Positions 32,934 to 41,671 of a DNA stretch of 64,000 bases are shown one piece after another. Below the pieces are notes generated by a model. It was not told where the DNA came from. It ran no database searches and worked only from the letters and a program-made list of their open reading frames with translations. Position 1 is the first letter of the stretch. The number at the start of each line of letters is the position of its first letter. The position numbers and the translations under genes are program-made. Source of the DNA: Flavobacteriales bacterium (GTDB taxonomy: Bacteria; Bacteroidota; Bacteroidia; Flavobacteriales_D; Sanyastnellaceae). The stretch covers positions 24,503 to 88,502 of the forward strand of contig CANFLZ010000003.1 in assembly GCA_947448135.1 (NCBI GenBank), given 5' to 3'.

Positions 32934-34591
32934 GAATTGTAATTTGCTTCATTTTATTTTCTTTCATTCGTTTTTGCAATGCCCAAAATGCCCCCGGTTT
33001 TTTTTGGATTCTTTTTGCGGACAAAGTAGGAACACCCTATAGCTTGAATTTTCCGCAAGCATTTTTGTCTGAACGAGCACTGGAAAAAAGAACGAGATTC
33101 AATATTGAGTTAACGGAGCAAGATCTCCCAGTAAATCCCAGTTATGTGCAAGCTGTATTGGATAGCTCGGGAGGAACGTTGCATCATGTTTCCAAGTGGT
33201 TCAATTCGATGACCATTAATCTAACGCAATTGGACAGTGCGCAGTTGGTAGTTGCATTGGATAAAATTCAGAATTTGCCTTTTGTATTAGAAATCAAATC
33301 TACCGGAGACAATGTCATTCGTCAAGGTGGTATTCAAAAGGTGCTACATCGAGATGAATTAGTTTTAGCAGAGCCTTCAGAGAATCCATATGGCAGGGCT
33401 TTCAGACAATTGGATATGTTGGAAATCCCCAGAATGCATGAAGCAGGTTTTGATGGAAAAGACGTTCATGTGGGAGTTTTTGATGTCGGTTGGATGGATG
33501 CACCGCAGATGCATGCCTTTGATGCTTTGCGCTCAGAAGGGCGTTTGAAAATGACCCGTGACTTTGTCGATCCATTGCATCCCAATGTTTTTGATGGTGC
33601 CGATCATGGCACCATTGTCTTGGGAATCATGACGGCAGAGTTGGATAGCGGCAAATATCGCGGTGCCGCTCCAGAAGCCAATTATTATTTGTTCCAAACC
33701 GAGAACATAGATTCGGAATATCGAATCGAGGAGGATAATTGGGTAGCGGCAGCTGAATTAGCAGATTCGCTGGGTTTGGATGTGATCAACTCCTCATTGG
33801 GATATTCCACCTTTGATGACACAACGATGAATTACACCTACGCTGATATGAATGGCCATGTATCCCGCGCCAGTCAGGCTGCACAGTGGTTGTCGGAGCG
33901 CGGAGTTATGGTGGTTTGCAGTGCAGGAAATTCAGGAATTCAACCGTGGTATTATTTGCATGCACCCAGTGATGCAGAAAAGATTTTGTGCATTGGTGCA
34001 ACAGATAGTTTGGGTAATGATGCTTTTTTCTCTTCTCATGGACCTTCTTCAGATGGGCGCATCAAACCGAATGTTACGGCACAAGGATACAAGAATTTTT
34101 ATCCCGTTAAAGGTGATGCAATAGTCAGGGGATCGGGAACATCATTCAGTGCTCCTTTGATCACCGGAGGCATTGCCTGCCTCATACAAGCTTTGCCAAA
34201 AATGGACAATCAAACCATGATGGATTGGATTCAATCATCCAGTAGTCAATTCACTAATCCTGATAATGAAAAGGGCTTTGGAATTCCTGATTTCTTTTGG
34301 GTAATGCAACGCACAGACGAAAGAGAAAAGCTGCCCAATTTAATCATCCATACATTATATCCCAATCCTTCCAACGGCTTGCTAAATGTGGTAACCCATG
34401 GAGCTCCGATATCTAAATTTCGAATTTTGGATATTACCGGTAGGTCATTGGCCCAATGGAATTATACAGCAACTTGGGAAAAGAACTATTTACAATTGAA
34501 TATCGCCAGTTTGCCTGTTGGTTCTTACTTGATTGAAATCACAAGTGATGAAGGGATTGGTACGACTATGTTTCAAAAAATTGCGGAATGA
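32930..34591 (+). CDS. Secreted subtilisin-like (S8) protease with T9SS sorting domain
   Basis: A 553-residue secreted serine protease. The signal peptide is RIVICFILFSFIRFCNA. A ~150-residue propeptide-like region precedes the S8 domain. The triad is Asp near 185 (VGVFDVGWMD), His near 225 (DHGTIVLGIM) and Ser near 402 (GSGTSFSAPLITGGIA), with the oxyanion region SAGNSG. The last ~80 residues form a type A T9SS sorting domain (TLYPNPSNGLLNV, GSYLIEI). The ATG at 32930 overlaps the previous stop codon. It sits between the MORN-like and SH3-like proteins in one operon. Confidence 0.92.
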   Translation: MRIVICFILFSFIRFCNAQNAPGFFWILFADKVGTPYSLNFPQAFLSERALEKRTRFNIELTEQDLPVNPSYVQAVLDSSGGTLHHVSKWFNSMTINLTQLDSAQLVVALDKIQNLPFVLEIKSTGDNVIRQGGIQKVLHRDELVLAEPSENPYGRAFRQLDMLEIPRMHEAGFDGKDVHVGVFDVGWMDAPQMHAFDALRSEGRLKMTRDFVDPLHPNVFDGADHGTIVLGIMTAELDSGKYRGAAPEANYYLFQTENIDSEYRIEEDNWVAAAELADSLGLDVINSSLGYSTFDDTTMNYTYADMNGHVSRASQAAQWLSERGVMVVCSAGNSGIQPWYYLHAPSDAEKILCIGATDSLGNDAFFSSHGPSSDGRIKPNVTAQGYKNFYPVKGDAIVRGSGTSFSAPLITGGIACLIQALPKMDNQTMMDWIQSSSSQFTNPDNEKGFGIPDFFWVMQRTDEREKLPNLIIHTLYPNPSNGLLNVVTHGAPISKFRILDITGRSLAQWNYTATWEKNYLQLNIASLPVGSYLIEITSDEGIGTTMFQKIAE

Positions 34592-35574
34592 TGACAAGAT
34601 TGATGTTGTTTTTGATAACAATTGGTTTGGCCTTGAAGGCACAATCGCAAAACCCAGTAATCACCCATTATTTATATGAAAATCCGGGATTTACTTCCAA
34701 TCATGTTGTTACTTGGGTGAACAATGCGACTTTGCGCAAGGAGCCATCCAAATCCTCTGCAGCCATCACGACATTGCCAATTGGGACTGTATGTAATTTA
34801 ATTGAACAAGGCAAGGATACTGTGGAAATTGCGGGTATTCAAAGTCCTTGGTATTTTCTCGAAGCCAATGGATACACAGGTTGGATTTGGGGAGGTTTAA
34901 TGACAAAATTTTGTGTGGGAAGTAATGTTGATCCTGAAGTTAAATTCCTCTTGGGGTATCAGTTGTATGATGATATCAAAGATGATAGTGTATTTCTAAC
35001 TTTCGTTCAAATCAGAGTGGTAAAAAATCAGCAGGAATTGGCCAATATCAGTTTTCCGCTTTTGGAGCCCATGTACGAATATCAGAATGTCGGATCCAAA
35101 GGACTAGAGGGCGTTCATGACATCATTTCGTTGTATCAAACGGGAGAATCATGTGGGCATTTTTCTGGGTCATCATTGGTCATTTGGGACGGTAAAAAAT
35201 TATTAGAACCGCTCGTGATTGGTGGAGTTCCCGATGGTGATTATGGGGTTTGGGATTCTCCGATTTTTCCTTCCGATATAGAGGGTCAACAGGGCTATCT
35301 TATTTTGGACAGTGAAGATTACATCGATTATTCTTCATTGGAAGATGAGCAATTAGGAAATGTAATGGAGCGGATATCCAAGCAGACCTTTTTGAAATGG
35401 GAAAATGGAACATGGCAGGAGGACAAAAGTCGCTTTAAAAGCAAAATCTTGTATTATACCATGAATGGTTCGGTTGGTAACGAATACTATTCCGAAGATT
35501 ATACAATGAAACCGGCTGAACTAACCCCTGATCTTTTGGATTGGATTAATTCCCACAAGAAAAATCCGAAGTAA
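34588..35574 (+). CDS. Exported SH3b-domain protein
   Basis: A 328-residue exported protein. A signal peptide (LMLFLITIGLALKAQSQ) is followed at about residues 40-105 by a bacterial SH3-type domain (VNNATLRKEPSKSSAAITTL, then GYTGWIWGG). The remaining ~220 residues are beta-rich with a conserved-looking CGHFSGSSLVIWDG and no recognised fold. Bacterial SH3 domains often bind cell-wall peptides, which is inference here. It overlaps the subtilase gene by 4 bases and its end overlaps the converging lipoprotein gene by 29 bases. Confidence 0.8.
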   Translation: MMTRLMLFLITIGLALKAQSQNPVITHYLYENPGFTSNHVVTWVNNATLRKEPSKSSAAITTLPIGTVCNLIEQGKDTVEIAGIQSPWYFLEANGYTGWIWGGLMTKFCVGSNVDPEVKFLLGYQLYDDIKDDSVFLTFVQIRVVKNQQELANISFPLLEPMYEYQNVGSKGLEGVHDIISLYQTGESCGHFSGSSLVIWDGKKLLEPLVIGGVPDGDYGVWDSPIFPSDIEGQQGYLILDSEDYIDYSSLEDEQLGNVMERISKQTFLKWENGTWQEDKSRFKSKILYYTMNGSVGNEYYSEDYTMKPAELTPDLLDWINSHKKNPK

Positions 35575-36682
35575 CATCTGGATCACAGAAGTTTAATCCA
35601 AGACAATACGTTCCAATTCCAAAGGCATACAAATTTCCAACTTGTGATCCTCCACCCACCAAGGTGATGTCTTTTTGAATTACTTGACTTCTTGAAGCCA
35701 ATAATCCAATACCATTGGTAACGTTGCTGTATGTGGGTCTTTCTTGAATCACACCCGTTACTGGCGAGTTGACAGCGATATAAGTATTCAACTCATCATT
35801 GGCCATACCCAACATCACTTCAAAGCATTTGGCATGTGAAGAGATGCTGTTCTCGTGACCGATGATGCGTTTGATATTGGGATCTTTCGTCAAACGGTTT
35901 TCCAACATTCTGAAAAATCCTTCGCCTCCGAAGCTGGTAGAAAGATATCCTCCTAAAAGCTCCAAATTGTCTGAACTATAGGTGCCAATGGCGTAATCCA
36001 AAGACAAAGTATCGCGAGAAATCAAATTGATGTGCTCGGGCTCTGCATATTTCTCTTCTAGATAATTGAATCGAAGCGTAAGATCATATTTCGACACGTT
36101 GGTAGCGGGTGTCCATTTCATGGTGACGTTGTCGTTGTAATTGACACCACCCGTTGATGCGTTGAAAGACGCCAAGTTCAATGGATAATTCGCTTGTGGA
36201 ATTTGGAACAAAACTTCAGAAGCATTGACAATGTTGGTGCGTGCTTCTACGTCTTGTCGGTTGTGGAAATCAACAACCAATTTGTAAATCGCATCTCCGC
36301 TCAAGCCATTGGGGGTTGCGGCCATGTAAACTGTTTGAACAGGCGCGTAGAAAAGTCCATACGGATCCTTGGCAACCTCAACAGGCGTCAACGGAATGGT
36401 TTGAACTTTTACGTTGTTGACATATTTTTCCAAAGTCAAGCTTTTGAATTCTTCCCACTTGTATTCGCTGCTATCACGAATGGTAGCGTAGTCCAAATTA
36501 TTTCCGTCGCCCAAAAAAGTTTTGTTGATTTTGATGTACTGAATTTTGGCCTTTGGGTCCAACAATCCAAATACAACTGTCGTGCTTTTGTATGGAGCAT
36601 TCAAATCAACTTCTGTAGAACAGGATTGAAATCCTGCTATGAATAAAAGGGCGCCTAAAAGGGATAATACAATTTTCTGCAT
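35546..36682 (-). CDS. Lipoprotein of unknown function
   Basis: A 378-residue lipoprotein with signal QKIVLSLLGALLFIAGFQSC and lipidated Cys21, then STEVDLNAPYKSTTVVFG. The mature part is beta-rich. One segment, NDNVTMKWTPATNVSKYDLTL, looks like a fibronectin-III-type strand pair. The general layout resembles DUF4249 proteins, but I cannot assign it. It starts 13 bases after the end of the LuxC-like gene, so the two are probably cotranscribed. Confidence 0.75.
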   Translation of the reverse strand: MQKIVLSLLGALLFIAGFQSCSTEVDLNAPYKSTTVVFGLLDPKAKIQYIKINKTFLGDGNNLDYATIRDSSEYKWEEFKSLTLEKYVNNVKVQTIPLTPVEVAKDPYGLFYAPVQTVYMAATPNGLSGDAIYKLVVDFHNRQDVEARTNIVNASEVLFQIPQANYPLNLASFNASTGGVNYNDNVTMKWTPATNVSKYDLTLRFNYLEEKYAEPEHINLISRDTLSLDYAIGTYSSDNLELLGGYLSTSFGGEGFFRMLENRLTKDPNIKRIIGHENSISSHAKCFEVMLGMANDELNTYIAVNSPVTGVIQERPTYSNVTNGIGLLASRSQVIQKDITLVGGGSQVGNLYAFGIGTYCLGLNFCDPDVTSDFSCGN

Positions 36683-36695
36683 GGTTCAAATATAA

Positions 36696-37745
36696 TCAGG
36701 ATAATAGGAAACTCATCACATCAACATTATCCGCATAATCCCGTAGTCCTGGACATTGAGCTTGGCCATAGGGAATGTGGCCGTGACCAACGATACATTG
36801 AATGTGTTGTTCTTGAGAATTTAACATTTCGAGCAGTTGTTTTTGATCGGTGTAAAATTCATAAAATAGGCTCGCAGTAGGGGCTACAAGACTTTTGTCT
36901 TGTTTGAAAAGCATAAATCCATTTTCCAAAAGATCTTCTTGGTTCAATAACCAAACGGCCTTGTTGTAGTCGTAATTATTCGCGTATTTGTTGTGTTTCG
37001 AAACTTCTTGAAAGGGGAGAAGTGCTGCGATAATTCTATTCAAATCATAGCCTTCCGGCAAATACACCTTGCAGACATTGCGACAACCCAACCCAAAATA
37101 ATCGAAGATGTCATGTCCCAACGCATTCAATTCCTCTTCAGATTCTGTGCCATCCAAAATGGCAACGCTGGTTCTGGATTGTCGAATGATGTTGGGGTAT
37201 TTGTCGAAATAGGCATGGAAGTAACGAGAGGTGTTGTCACTTCCCGTAGCGATGATGCGATCAAAATTTTCTAGCTTGCCTTCTGCCCATTGGATTTGCT
37301 CTTTCATGGCTGGTTCCCACTTCATCAAGAGATAGAGTGCAAGCGGAATCAAACGCGCATCATCCGAAGACAATTTGATCAAAGCTTTGTTGCCGGAAAT
37401 CAAAACACAGAGGATATCATGAAATCCCACCATCGGAATATTGCCAGCGCAGATAATCGCAGTGGTTTGCGGCTTGACATGATCCAATGAATAGTGACTC
37501 AGCCAATTATTTAAGTTGTCTTCTTGCAATGAAATCGACCAATTTCTCAATGCCATTCGCGTGTTATCCACTGTAAACCAACCGTTGTAGGAAGGTTGCG
37601 TCAGAATCACTTCTTGTGCACTTTGGTATTCTTCCTCTGTCAAACCACAGTCAAATCCTGGCCAAGGTAAATTGTTGCCCAAGGCGTGAAAAACTTGACC
37701 GAGTTGAACAAAAGCATTGATTCGTTGTTGAAGTGTTGTTTGCAT
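36696..37745 (-). CDS. LuxC-like acyl-CoA reductase
   Basis: A 349-residue aldehyde-dehydrogenase-fold protein of the acyl-CoA reductase (LuxC) family, which reduces activated fatty acyl groups to aldehydes. Visible features are AIICAGNIPMVGFHDILCVL, the nucleotide-site TGSDNTSRYFHAYF, RTSVAILDGTESEEEL and the likely catalytic Cys in FGLGCRNVCKVYLPEG. No luciferase or other lux gene is nearby. It is divergent from a dicluster ferredoxin gene, an association I recall from other Bacteroidota, and the two promoters overlap. The physiological substrate is unknown. Confidence 0.88.
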   Translation of the reverse strand: MQTTLQQRINAFVQLGQVFHALGNNLPWPGFDCGLTEEEYQSAQEVILTQPSYNGWFTVDNTRMALRNWSISLQEDNLNNWLSHYSLDHVKPQTTAIICAGNIPMVGFHDILCVLISGNKALIKLSSDDARLIPLALYLLMKWEPAMKEQIQWAEGKLENFDRIIATGSDNTSRYFHAYFDKYPNIIRQSRTSVAILDGTESEEELNALGHDIFDYFGLGCRNVCKVYLPEGYDLNRIIAALLPFQEVSKHNKYANNYDYNKAVWLLNQEDLLENGFMLFKQDKSLVAPTASLFYEFYTDQKQLLEMLNSQEQHIQCIVGHGHIPYGQAQCPGLRDYADNVDVMSFLLS

Positions 37746-37768
37746 ATCGCGGTTGTGAATTACATTTG
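37739..37768 (+). promoter_or_regulatory. Promoter of the ferredoxin gene
   Basis: TTTG at 37739-37742, an 18-base spacer, then TACATTTG at 37761-37768. Transcription would start near 37774, about 25 bases before the ATG at 37799. The -33 box overlaps the first codon of the divergent LuxC-like gene. Confidence 0.8.
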
Positions 37769-37773
37769 CGCGG

Positions 37774-37781
37774 CAAAATTA
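37774..37781 (-). promoter_or_regulatory. -7 element for the LuxC-like gene
   Basis: The minus strand reads TAATTTTG from 37781 to 37774, placing the start near 37768 and about 6 bases from the ferredoxin start site. The two promoters occupy the same DNA, so only one can be bound at a time. Confidence 0.45.
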
Positions 37782-37798
37782 CATTAAACCGGACTGCT

Positions 37799-38149
37799 AT
37801 GGCGATAATGATTACTGATGCATGTATCAATTGTGGAGCATGCGAACCAGAATGCCCCAATCATGCAATTTATGAGGGTGGTGCTGAATGGAAATATTCT
37901 GATGGAACAGGCCTAAGAGGCATTATGACGCCCCTCGCAGGTGGCGCTGAAGTTGATGCTGATGGATTGATGGAGCCCAAAAGTATGGATGTGTATTTTA
38001 TCGTTCATGACAAATGCACCGAGTGTGTGGGTTTCCATGATGAACCACAATGTGCTGCTGTTTGTCCAGTTGATTGTTGTGTAGATGATCCGGACTATCG
38101 CGAAAGCAAAGAGCATTTACTCAAGAAAAAAGAGTTCATGCATTTATAA
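37799..38149 (+). CDS. Ferredoxin with two [4Fe-4S] clusters
   Basis: A 116-residue electron carrier. The first cluster motif is CINCGACEPECPN. The second has the longer spacing CTECVGFHDEPQCAAVCPVDCC, as in Allochromatium-type ferredoxins. The ATG at 37799 is selected because a strong promoter lies just upstream; a frame reaching 37733 is excluded. It is a single gene with its own terminator and is divergent from the LuxC-like reductase, for which it could supply electrons; that is inference. Confidence 0.94.
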   Translation: MAIMITDACINCGACEPECPNHAIYEGGAEWKYSDGTGLRGIMTPLAGGAEVDADGLMEPKSMDVYFIVHDKCTECVGFHDEPQCAAVCPVDCCVDDPDYRESKEHLLKKKEFMHL

Positions 38150-38160
38150 CGACATTCAAA

Positions 38161-38192
38161 AAAAAGAGGAGCAATTTGCTCCTCTTTTTTTT
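38161..38192. terminator. Bidirectional terminator
   Basis: AGAGGAGC and GCTCCTCT close around AATTT, flanked by runs of A and T. It separates the ferredoxin gene from the converging TonB-dependent receptor gene. Confidence 0.9.
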
Positions 38193-38197
38193 AAAGA

Positions 38198-40420
38198 TTA
38201 AAAGTTGAATCGATAGGATAGATAGAAATTTCTGCCCGAAGCGTTGATTCCGCTTGCAAAAGTTCTGTATTGAACATCAAAAATATTGTCTACACCGGCC
38301 ATCAATTGTGAGTGGGCAGCAAATTGATATTGGACTCTGTAGTTAAAAATCATCCAAGCGGGTGTACCATCAGCTGTGGCATAATCTTCATTGTCTTCAG
38401 CTCCCAATCGATATTGGTCCAAACGCTTCCAGGATTGAAATTGAGAGGACAATTGCATCGACCATTTTTCTTGCATGTATGTAACTGATCCCATGGCCAT
38501 AACAGGAGGAATATGATCCATTGGCGTTTCTTTGCCATTGGAGACAAATCTTCCTTTGGTGACATTGGCGCTCCAATCCAATCTCCAATGGTTGTTCAAA
38601 GCATTGGTCATATTGAATTGCGCACCACGGATATAACCTTTGTCTTGGTTTTGTGAAGAAACAATTGGACTCAACTGTCCATCGTAAACAATACTATCTT
38701 GTCCATTGATCGTCGTTGGAGCAGTGGTGATGAAATTGGTGAGCCAAGTATTGTAAGCATTGATCGACCATTGCATTCTTGGATCACTTGTGTTGTGTCG
38801 AATGCTTACATCCCAAGTTGTTGCTTGTTCTGATTTTAATTTGGCATTGGGTACTACCACATTTCCAGCGCTGGTTTCAAATATCTTGCTCAAGTCATCA
38901 ATATTGGGTACTCGGTATCCCATGTTGATGTTGCTCGATAAATTGTAATTTTTCAACTGGTAAATCCAGCCGATAGCCGCAGAATAGGTGGGGTGGTTTT
39001 GCTCTATTTTATTGTGTATCCCATCTACAGCATAGCCAGAGACAATGGTGGAAGTCAATGCTGAATATCCGGCTCTGGCACTGGCATGAATTTGCATGTT
39101 GGCATTGACGCGATAAGCATTGTAAGCAAATAATGAAATTTGATTCATTCGATTCAAGCCATTGGAATACCGGGTTGATATTTCTCTGGTCTGACTTGTA
39201 ATTTTATTGATCGAATTGGAAGTCGATTTTAAATCATTCCATTGTCCATCCAATCCAATTTGCCATTCGTTTTTCTCGGCTTTTTTGTGCAATGTAATGG
39301 TGGTAGATGCTACTTGAACATTTTCAACACGACCATCCAACCATTGATTGTTCAACCTTCGGGTGTATCTACTCTCTTCGATATTTTGATAATTGAATTG
39401 TGCATCCAAATCGATTCCTTTGCCAATGTTGTCATGGTGAAAAATGTAAGAGACCAATCCTCTGGTTTGAGGTCCGTAATACCAATCTCCATATTTCAAT
39501 TGTCCGCCGCTTAGATCAGTTAATCGGTCATATCGGGGGACATTAGAGCTATTGGAATATTGGATATTCACCGTGTGGCGCTGCAGGCCTTTGCGAACGG
39601 ACATTTTTTGAATGAAATCGTATTGTTTGTATCCGCTGAATTTTTGCACTTCGGGATGATTGTTGGTGACCAATGAATCATTTCTTCCAGTCCAAATGGC
39701 ATATTGGTGACGCTCACCAACGGGTTGATCGAAAAACCAATTTTTAGATTTTCCACTTCGCAAATCGCCCCATTGGTTGAAGGTAAAGGAAGTCCAGGTA
39801 CTCCAGTTTTTGTTTTGCAACGCTACATCAAAATGCTGGGAGAACTCTTGCGCAGCACTTCCAACACGGGTTTGCGAATTGACATGTATCGTCTCCTCGT
39901 TACTAAATTTCAATTGATGCGTGCGCAAAGCGATTACCCCACCCAATGCATCACTGCCGTATAGATTAGAAGAAGGGCCATACAATACCTCTACGTCCTC
40001 TAAAGAATTGACATCAACCGTGATCAAGTTTTGCAAGTGTCCACCGCGGTAAATCAAGTTGTTCATTCTTACGCCATCCACAACCAGTGAAATTCGATTG
40101 GCTTCTAGTCCACGGATAATGGGACTTCCGCCACCCAGTTGACTTTTCTGAACAAACACATTCCCGTTTTTTTGAAGTAATTCAGCAGTATTGGCGGGTT
40201 GATTGAGAATGATCTCTGATTGTTGAATCTTTAAAACTTGCGTGGGTACATCGTTGTATTTTTTCACGGGCTTGGCTGATGAAAAAATCAACGGATTTGA
40301 TTCTTGATTTTGTTGTAACAAAGGCAACACGTCGAGGGTGTCCAGTGTTTTTGTTTTTTGCTGCCCTAATGCTGTAAAGCACACCCAGCTCATGCTGAGT
40401 GCAATAAATATTTTTTTCAT
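38198..40420 (-). CDS. TonB-dependent outer-membrane receptor
   Basis: A 740-residue outer-membrane receptor. After a signal peptide (KKIFIALSMSWVCFTALGQ), a plug domain has QVLKIQQSEIILNQPANTAELLQKNG, GGGSPIIRGLEANRISLVVD and YGPSSNLYGSDALGGVIAL. The remaining ~550 residues are a beta-barrel ending in the outer-membrane signature FYLSYRFNF. The GLEANRISLVVDGVRMNN segment recalls heme- and metal-type receptors, but the ligand is not proven. There is no N-terminal carboxypeptidase-D-like domain and no SusD partner. A small membrane protein gene lies directly upstream. Confidence 0.93.
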   Translation of the reverse strand: MKKIFIALSMSWVCFTALGQQKTKTLDTLDVLPLLQQNQESNPLIFSSAKPVKKYNDVPTQVLKIQQSEIILNQPANTAELLQKNGNVFVQKSQLGGGSPIIRGLEANRISLVVDGVRMNNLIYRGGHLQNLITVDVNSLEDVEVLYGPSSNLYGSDALGGVIALRTHQLKFSNEETIHVNSQTRVGSAAQEFSQHFDVALQNKNWSTWTSFTFNQWGDLRSGKSKNWFFDQPVGERHQYAIWTGRNDSLVTNNHPEVQKFSGYKQYDFIQKMSVRKGLQRHTVNIQYSNSSNVPRYDRLTDLSGGQLKYGDWYYGPQTRGLVSYIFHHDNIGKGIDLDAQFNYQNIEESRYTRRLNNQWLDGRVENVQVASTTITLHKKAEKNEWQIGLDGQWNDLKSTSNSINKITSQTREISTRYSNGLNRMNQISLFAYNAYRVNANMQIHASARAGYSALTSTIVSGYAVDGIHNKIEQNHPTYSAAIGWIYQLKNYNLSSNINMGYRVPNIDDLSKIFETSAGNVVVPNAKLKSEQATTWDVSIRHNTSDPRMQWSINAYNTWLTNFITTAPTTINGQDSIVYDGQLSPIVSSQNQDKGYIRGAQFNMTNALNNHWRLDWSANVTKGRFVSNGKETPMDHIPPVMAMGSVTYMQEKWSMQLSSQFQSWKRLDQYRLGAEDNEDYATADGTPAWMIFNYRVQYQFAAHSQLMAGVDNIFDVQYRTFASGINASGRNFYLSYRFNF

Positions 40421-40467
40421 TTTTTGAAATTTAAGTTGTCTAATAAAAGGTGGTGGAGTCGAACAAC

Positions 40468-40929
40468 TTAAGCAATTGGAGGCTTTAAAATTTCGAGATG
40501 AAAATCTTGAATCGTGAAAGACTCTATATGAATAGAAGGAATCAATTCTTCAATAAAAAAATCAGGAAAATCGATAGTGATGGGGTCATGGGGCGTGTAC
40601 TTCCAAAAGGAGTGGGCTGCTAATTCAAGAGGACATTTCTCTTTGGATTTTTCAGCCTGAATGATATGCTGAAAGAGATATTCCCATTTATCTTTTTTGG
40701 CGTGAACAATAAAAGTTGCCCCTGTTTTTTCTACGTCAACAATATCGTACCACTCGCCATTGAATTGAATTTCGGAATTTTCATCTGGATTCATTTGGGT
40801 CCATTCGTTGATGGGGAATTCGACTTGAAGAGTAGGATCACTGTTCAAATTTTGGCTAACCTGCCATTGATGCAAAACCTTTTGCGACAATACCAACCAA
40901 TTCAAATTTAATCCGCTCAATCCAATCAA
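40468..40929 (-). CDS. Small membrane protein upstream of the TonB receptor
   Basis: About 153 residues from TTG 40929: one N-terminal hydrophobic helix (IGLSGLNLNWLVL), then a soluble domain with SEIQFNGEWYDIVDVEKTG and a C-terminal FTIQDFHLEILKPPIA. I recall similar small proteins next to TonB receptors in Bacteroidota; their role is unknown. The start is uncertain: no ATG or GTG lies between the end of the upstream peptidase gene and the helix. A CTG at 40977 would give the more natural positively charged N terminus FWRTKKFLALPF. In-frame ATGs at 41160 and 41199 lie deep inside the peptidase gene. Confidence 0.6.
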   Translation of the reverse strand: MIGLSGLNLNWLVLSQKVLHQWQVSQNLNSDPTLQVEFPINEWTQMNPDENSEIQFNGEWYDIVDVEKTGATFIVHAKKDKWEYLFQHIIQAEKSKEKCPLELAAHSFWKYTPHDPITIDFPDFFIEELIPSIHIESFTIQDFHLEILKPPIA

Positions 40930-40960
40930 AAGAATCAGGAAAGGTAGTGCCAGAAACTTT

Positions 40961-41671
40961 TTAGTGCGCCAAAACAGGGGAGGTTCCGATACCCCCGACG
41001 TATTTTGAAATAACTTGTATTTCTTTTGCGCTTTCACTGCCTTTGAATTCTTGTATGTCCGAATAATTGATGGTCGAAAGATAATCCTGTAAGAGTTGAT
41101 TCGCAATAGGAAAAAAGGACCAATGCCATTTTTCTTCTTGGTAACCTGTTCGGTTTTCATCGTTGTTATAGGGTTGATAAAAACCAAAGCGCACCGCATT
41201 TTTTTGCAACCATTGGTATTCTTTCAATCCTTGTCCTTTTTGGAAATAGGCTGGTTCCAAGGAATTCAAATCAAAGTCTGTTCCCCAATGATGTCTCGAT
41301 GTTCCAGGCATGGAGCTGTATCGTAAAATGTGCAATGCATGTTCAGCTTTTGACTTTTTAGGATGCTCGATGATTTGGGCCTCCCACTTTCTTTCCCAAA
41401 TTCGCTTTTGATCATGGAAATTTCGGGCAGCAGAAATCACGATAAAATGAACGCCATCTTTCTCTGCGGCAGCAAACATCGCTCGCAGAGAATCTATTAC
41501 AGTTTGCTGCAAGTAGCTGTTGGGCTTGCTGCTCATGTGCTGTGGAAGTTTTACAAAATCAGAATGTTGGGCATAGTCAATTTTGCCCATTAAAAATTCT
41601 TTGGATTTGGTTTGTCCATTCGAACAAATGGCTATCAATAAGAACAGAAATATTACCCCTTTTTTGAGCAT
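40961..41671 (-). CDS. D-alanyl-D-alanine carboxypeptidase, VanY/M15 family
   Basis: A 236-residue exported zinc peptidase. The signal peptide is LKKGVIFLFLLIAICSNGQ. The M15B motifs are visible: VISAARNFHDQKRIWERKW, SRHHWGTDFDLN with the zinc ligands His and Asp, and EKWHWSF with the catalytic Glu and third ligand His. These enzymes cut the terminal D-Ala from peptidoglycan stem peptides. It overlaps the dnaE stop codon by 1 base, so it is translated after dnaE. A vancomycin-resistance role is not implied; no vanS/vanR genes are here. Confidence 0.93.
   Translation of the reverse strand: MLKKGVIFLFLLIAICSNGQTKSKEFLMGKIDYAQHSDFVKLPQHMSSKPNSYLQQTVIDSLRAMFAAAEKDGVHFIVISAARNFHDQKRIWERKWEAQIIEHPKKSKAEHALHILRYSSMPGTSRHHWGTDFDLNSLEPAYFQKGQGLKEYQWLQKNAVRFGFYQPYNNDENRTGYQEEKWHWSFFPIANQLLQDYLSTINYSDIQEFKGSESAKEIQVISKYVGGIGTSPVLAH

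Noticed and set aside
36696..37745. A lux bioluminescence operon
   Set aside because: Only a LuxC-like reductase is present; no luciferase or other lux genes are nearby, and such reductases occur in many non-luminous Bacteroidota.
37733..37798. Longer N terminus for the ferredoxin
   Set aside because: It covers the promoter and the start of the divergent LuxC-like gene.
40961..41671. Vancomycin resistance locus based on VanY similarity
   Set aside because: No van regulatory or ligase genes are nearby; M15 carboxypeptidases are common housekeeping enzymes.
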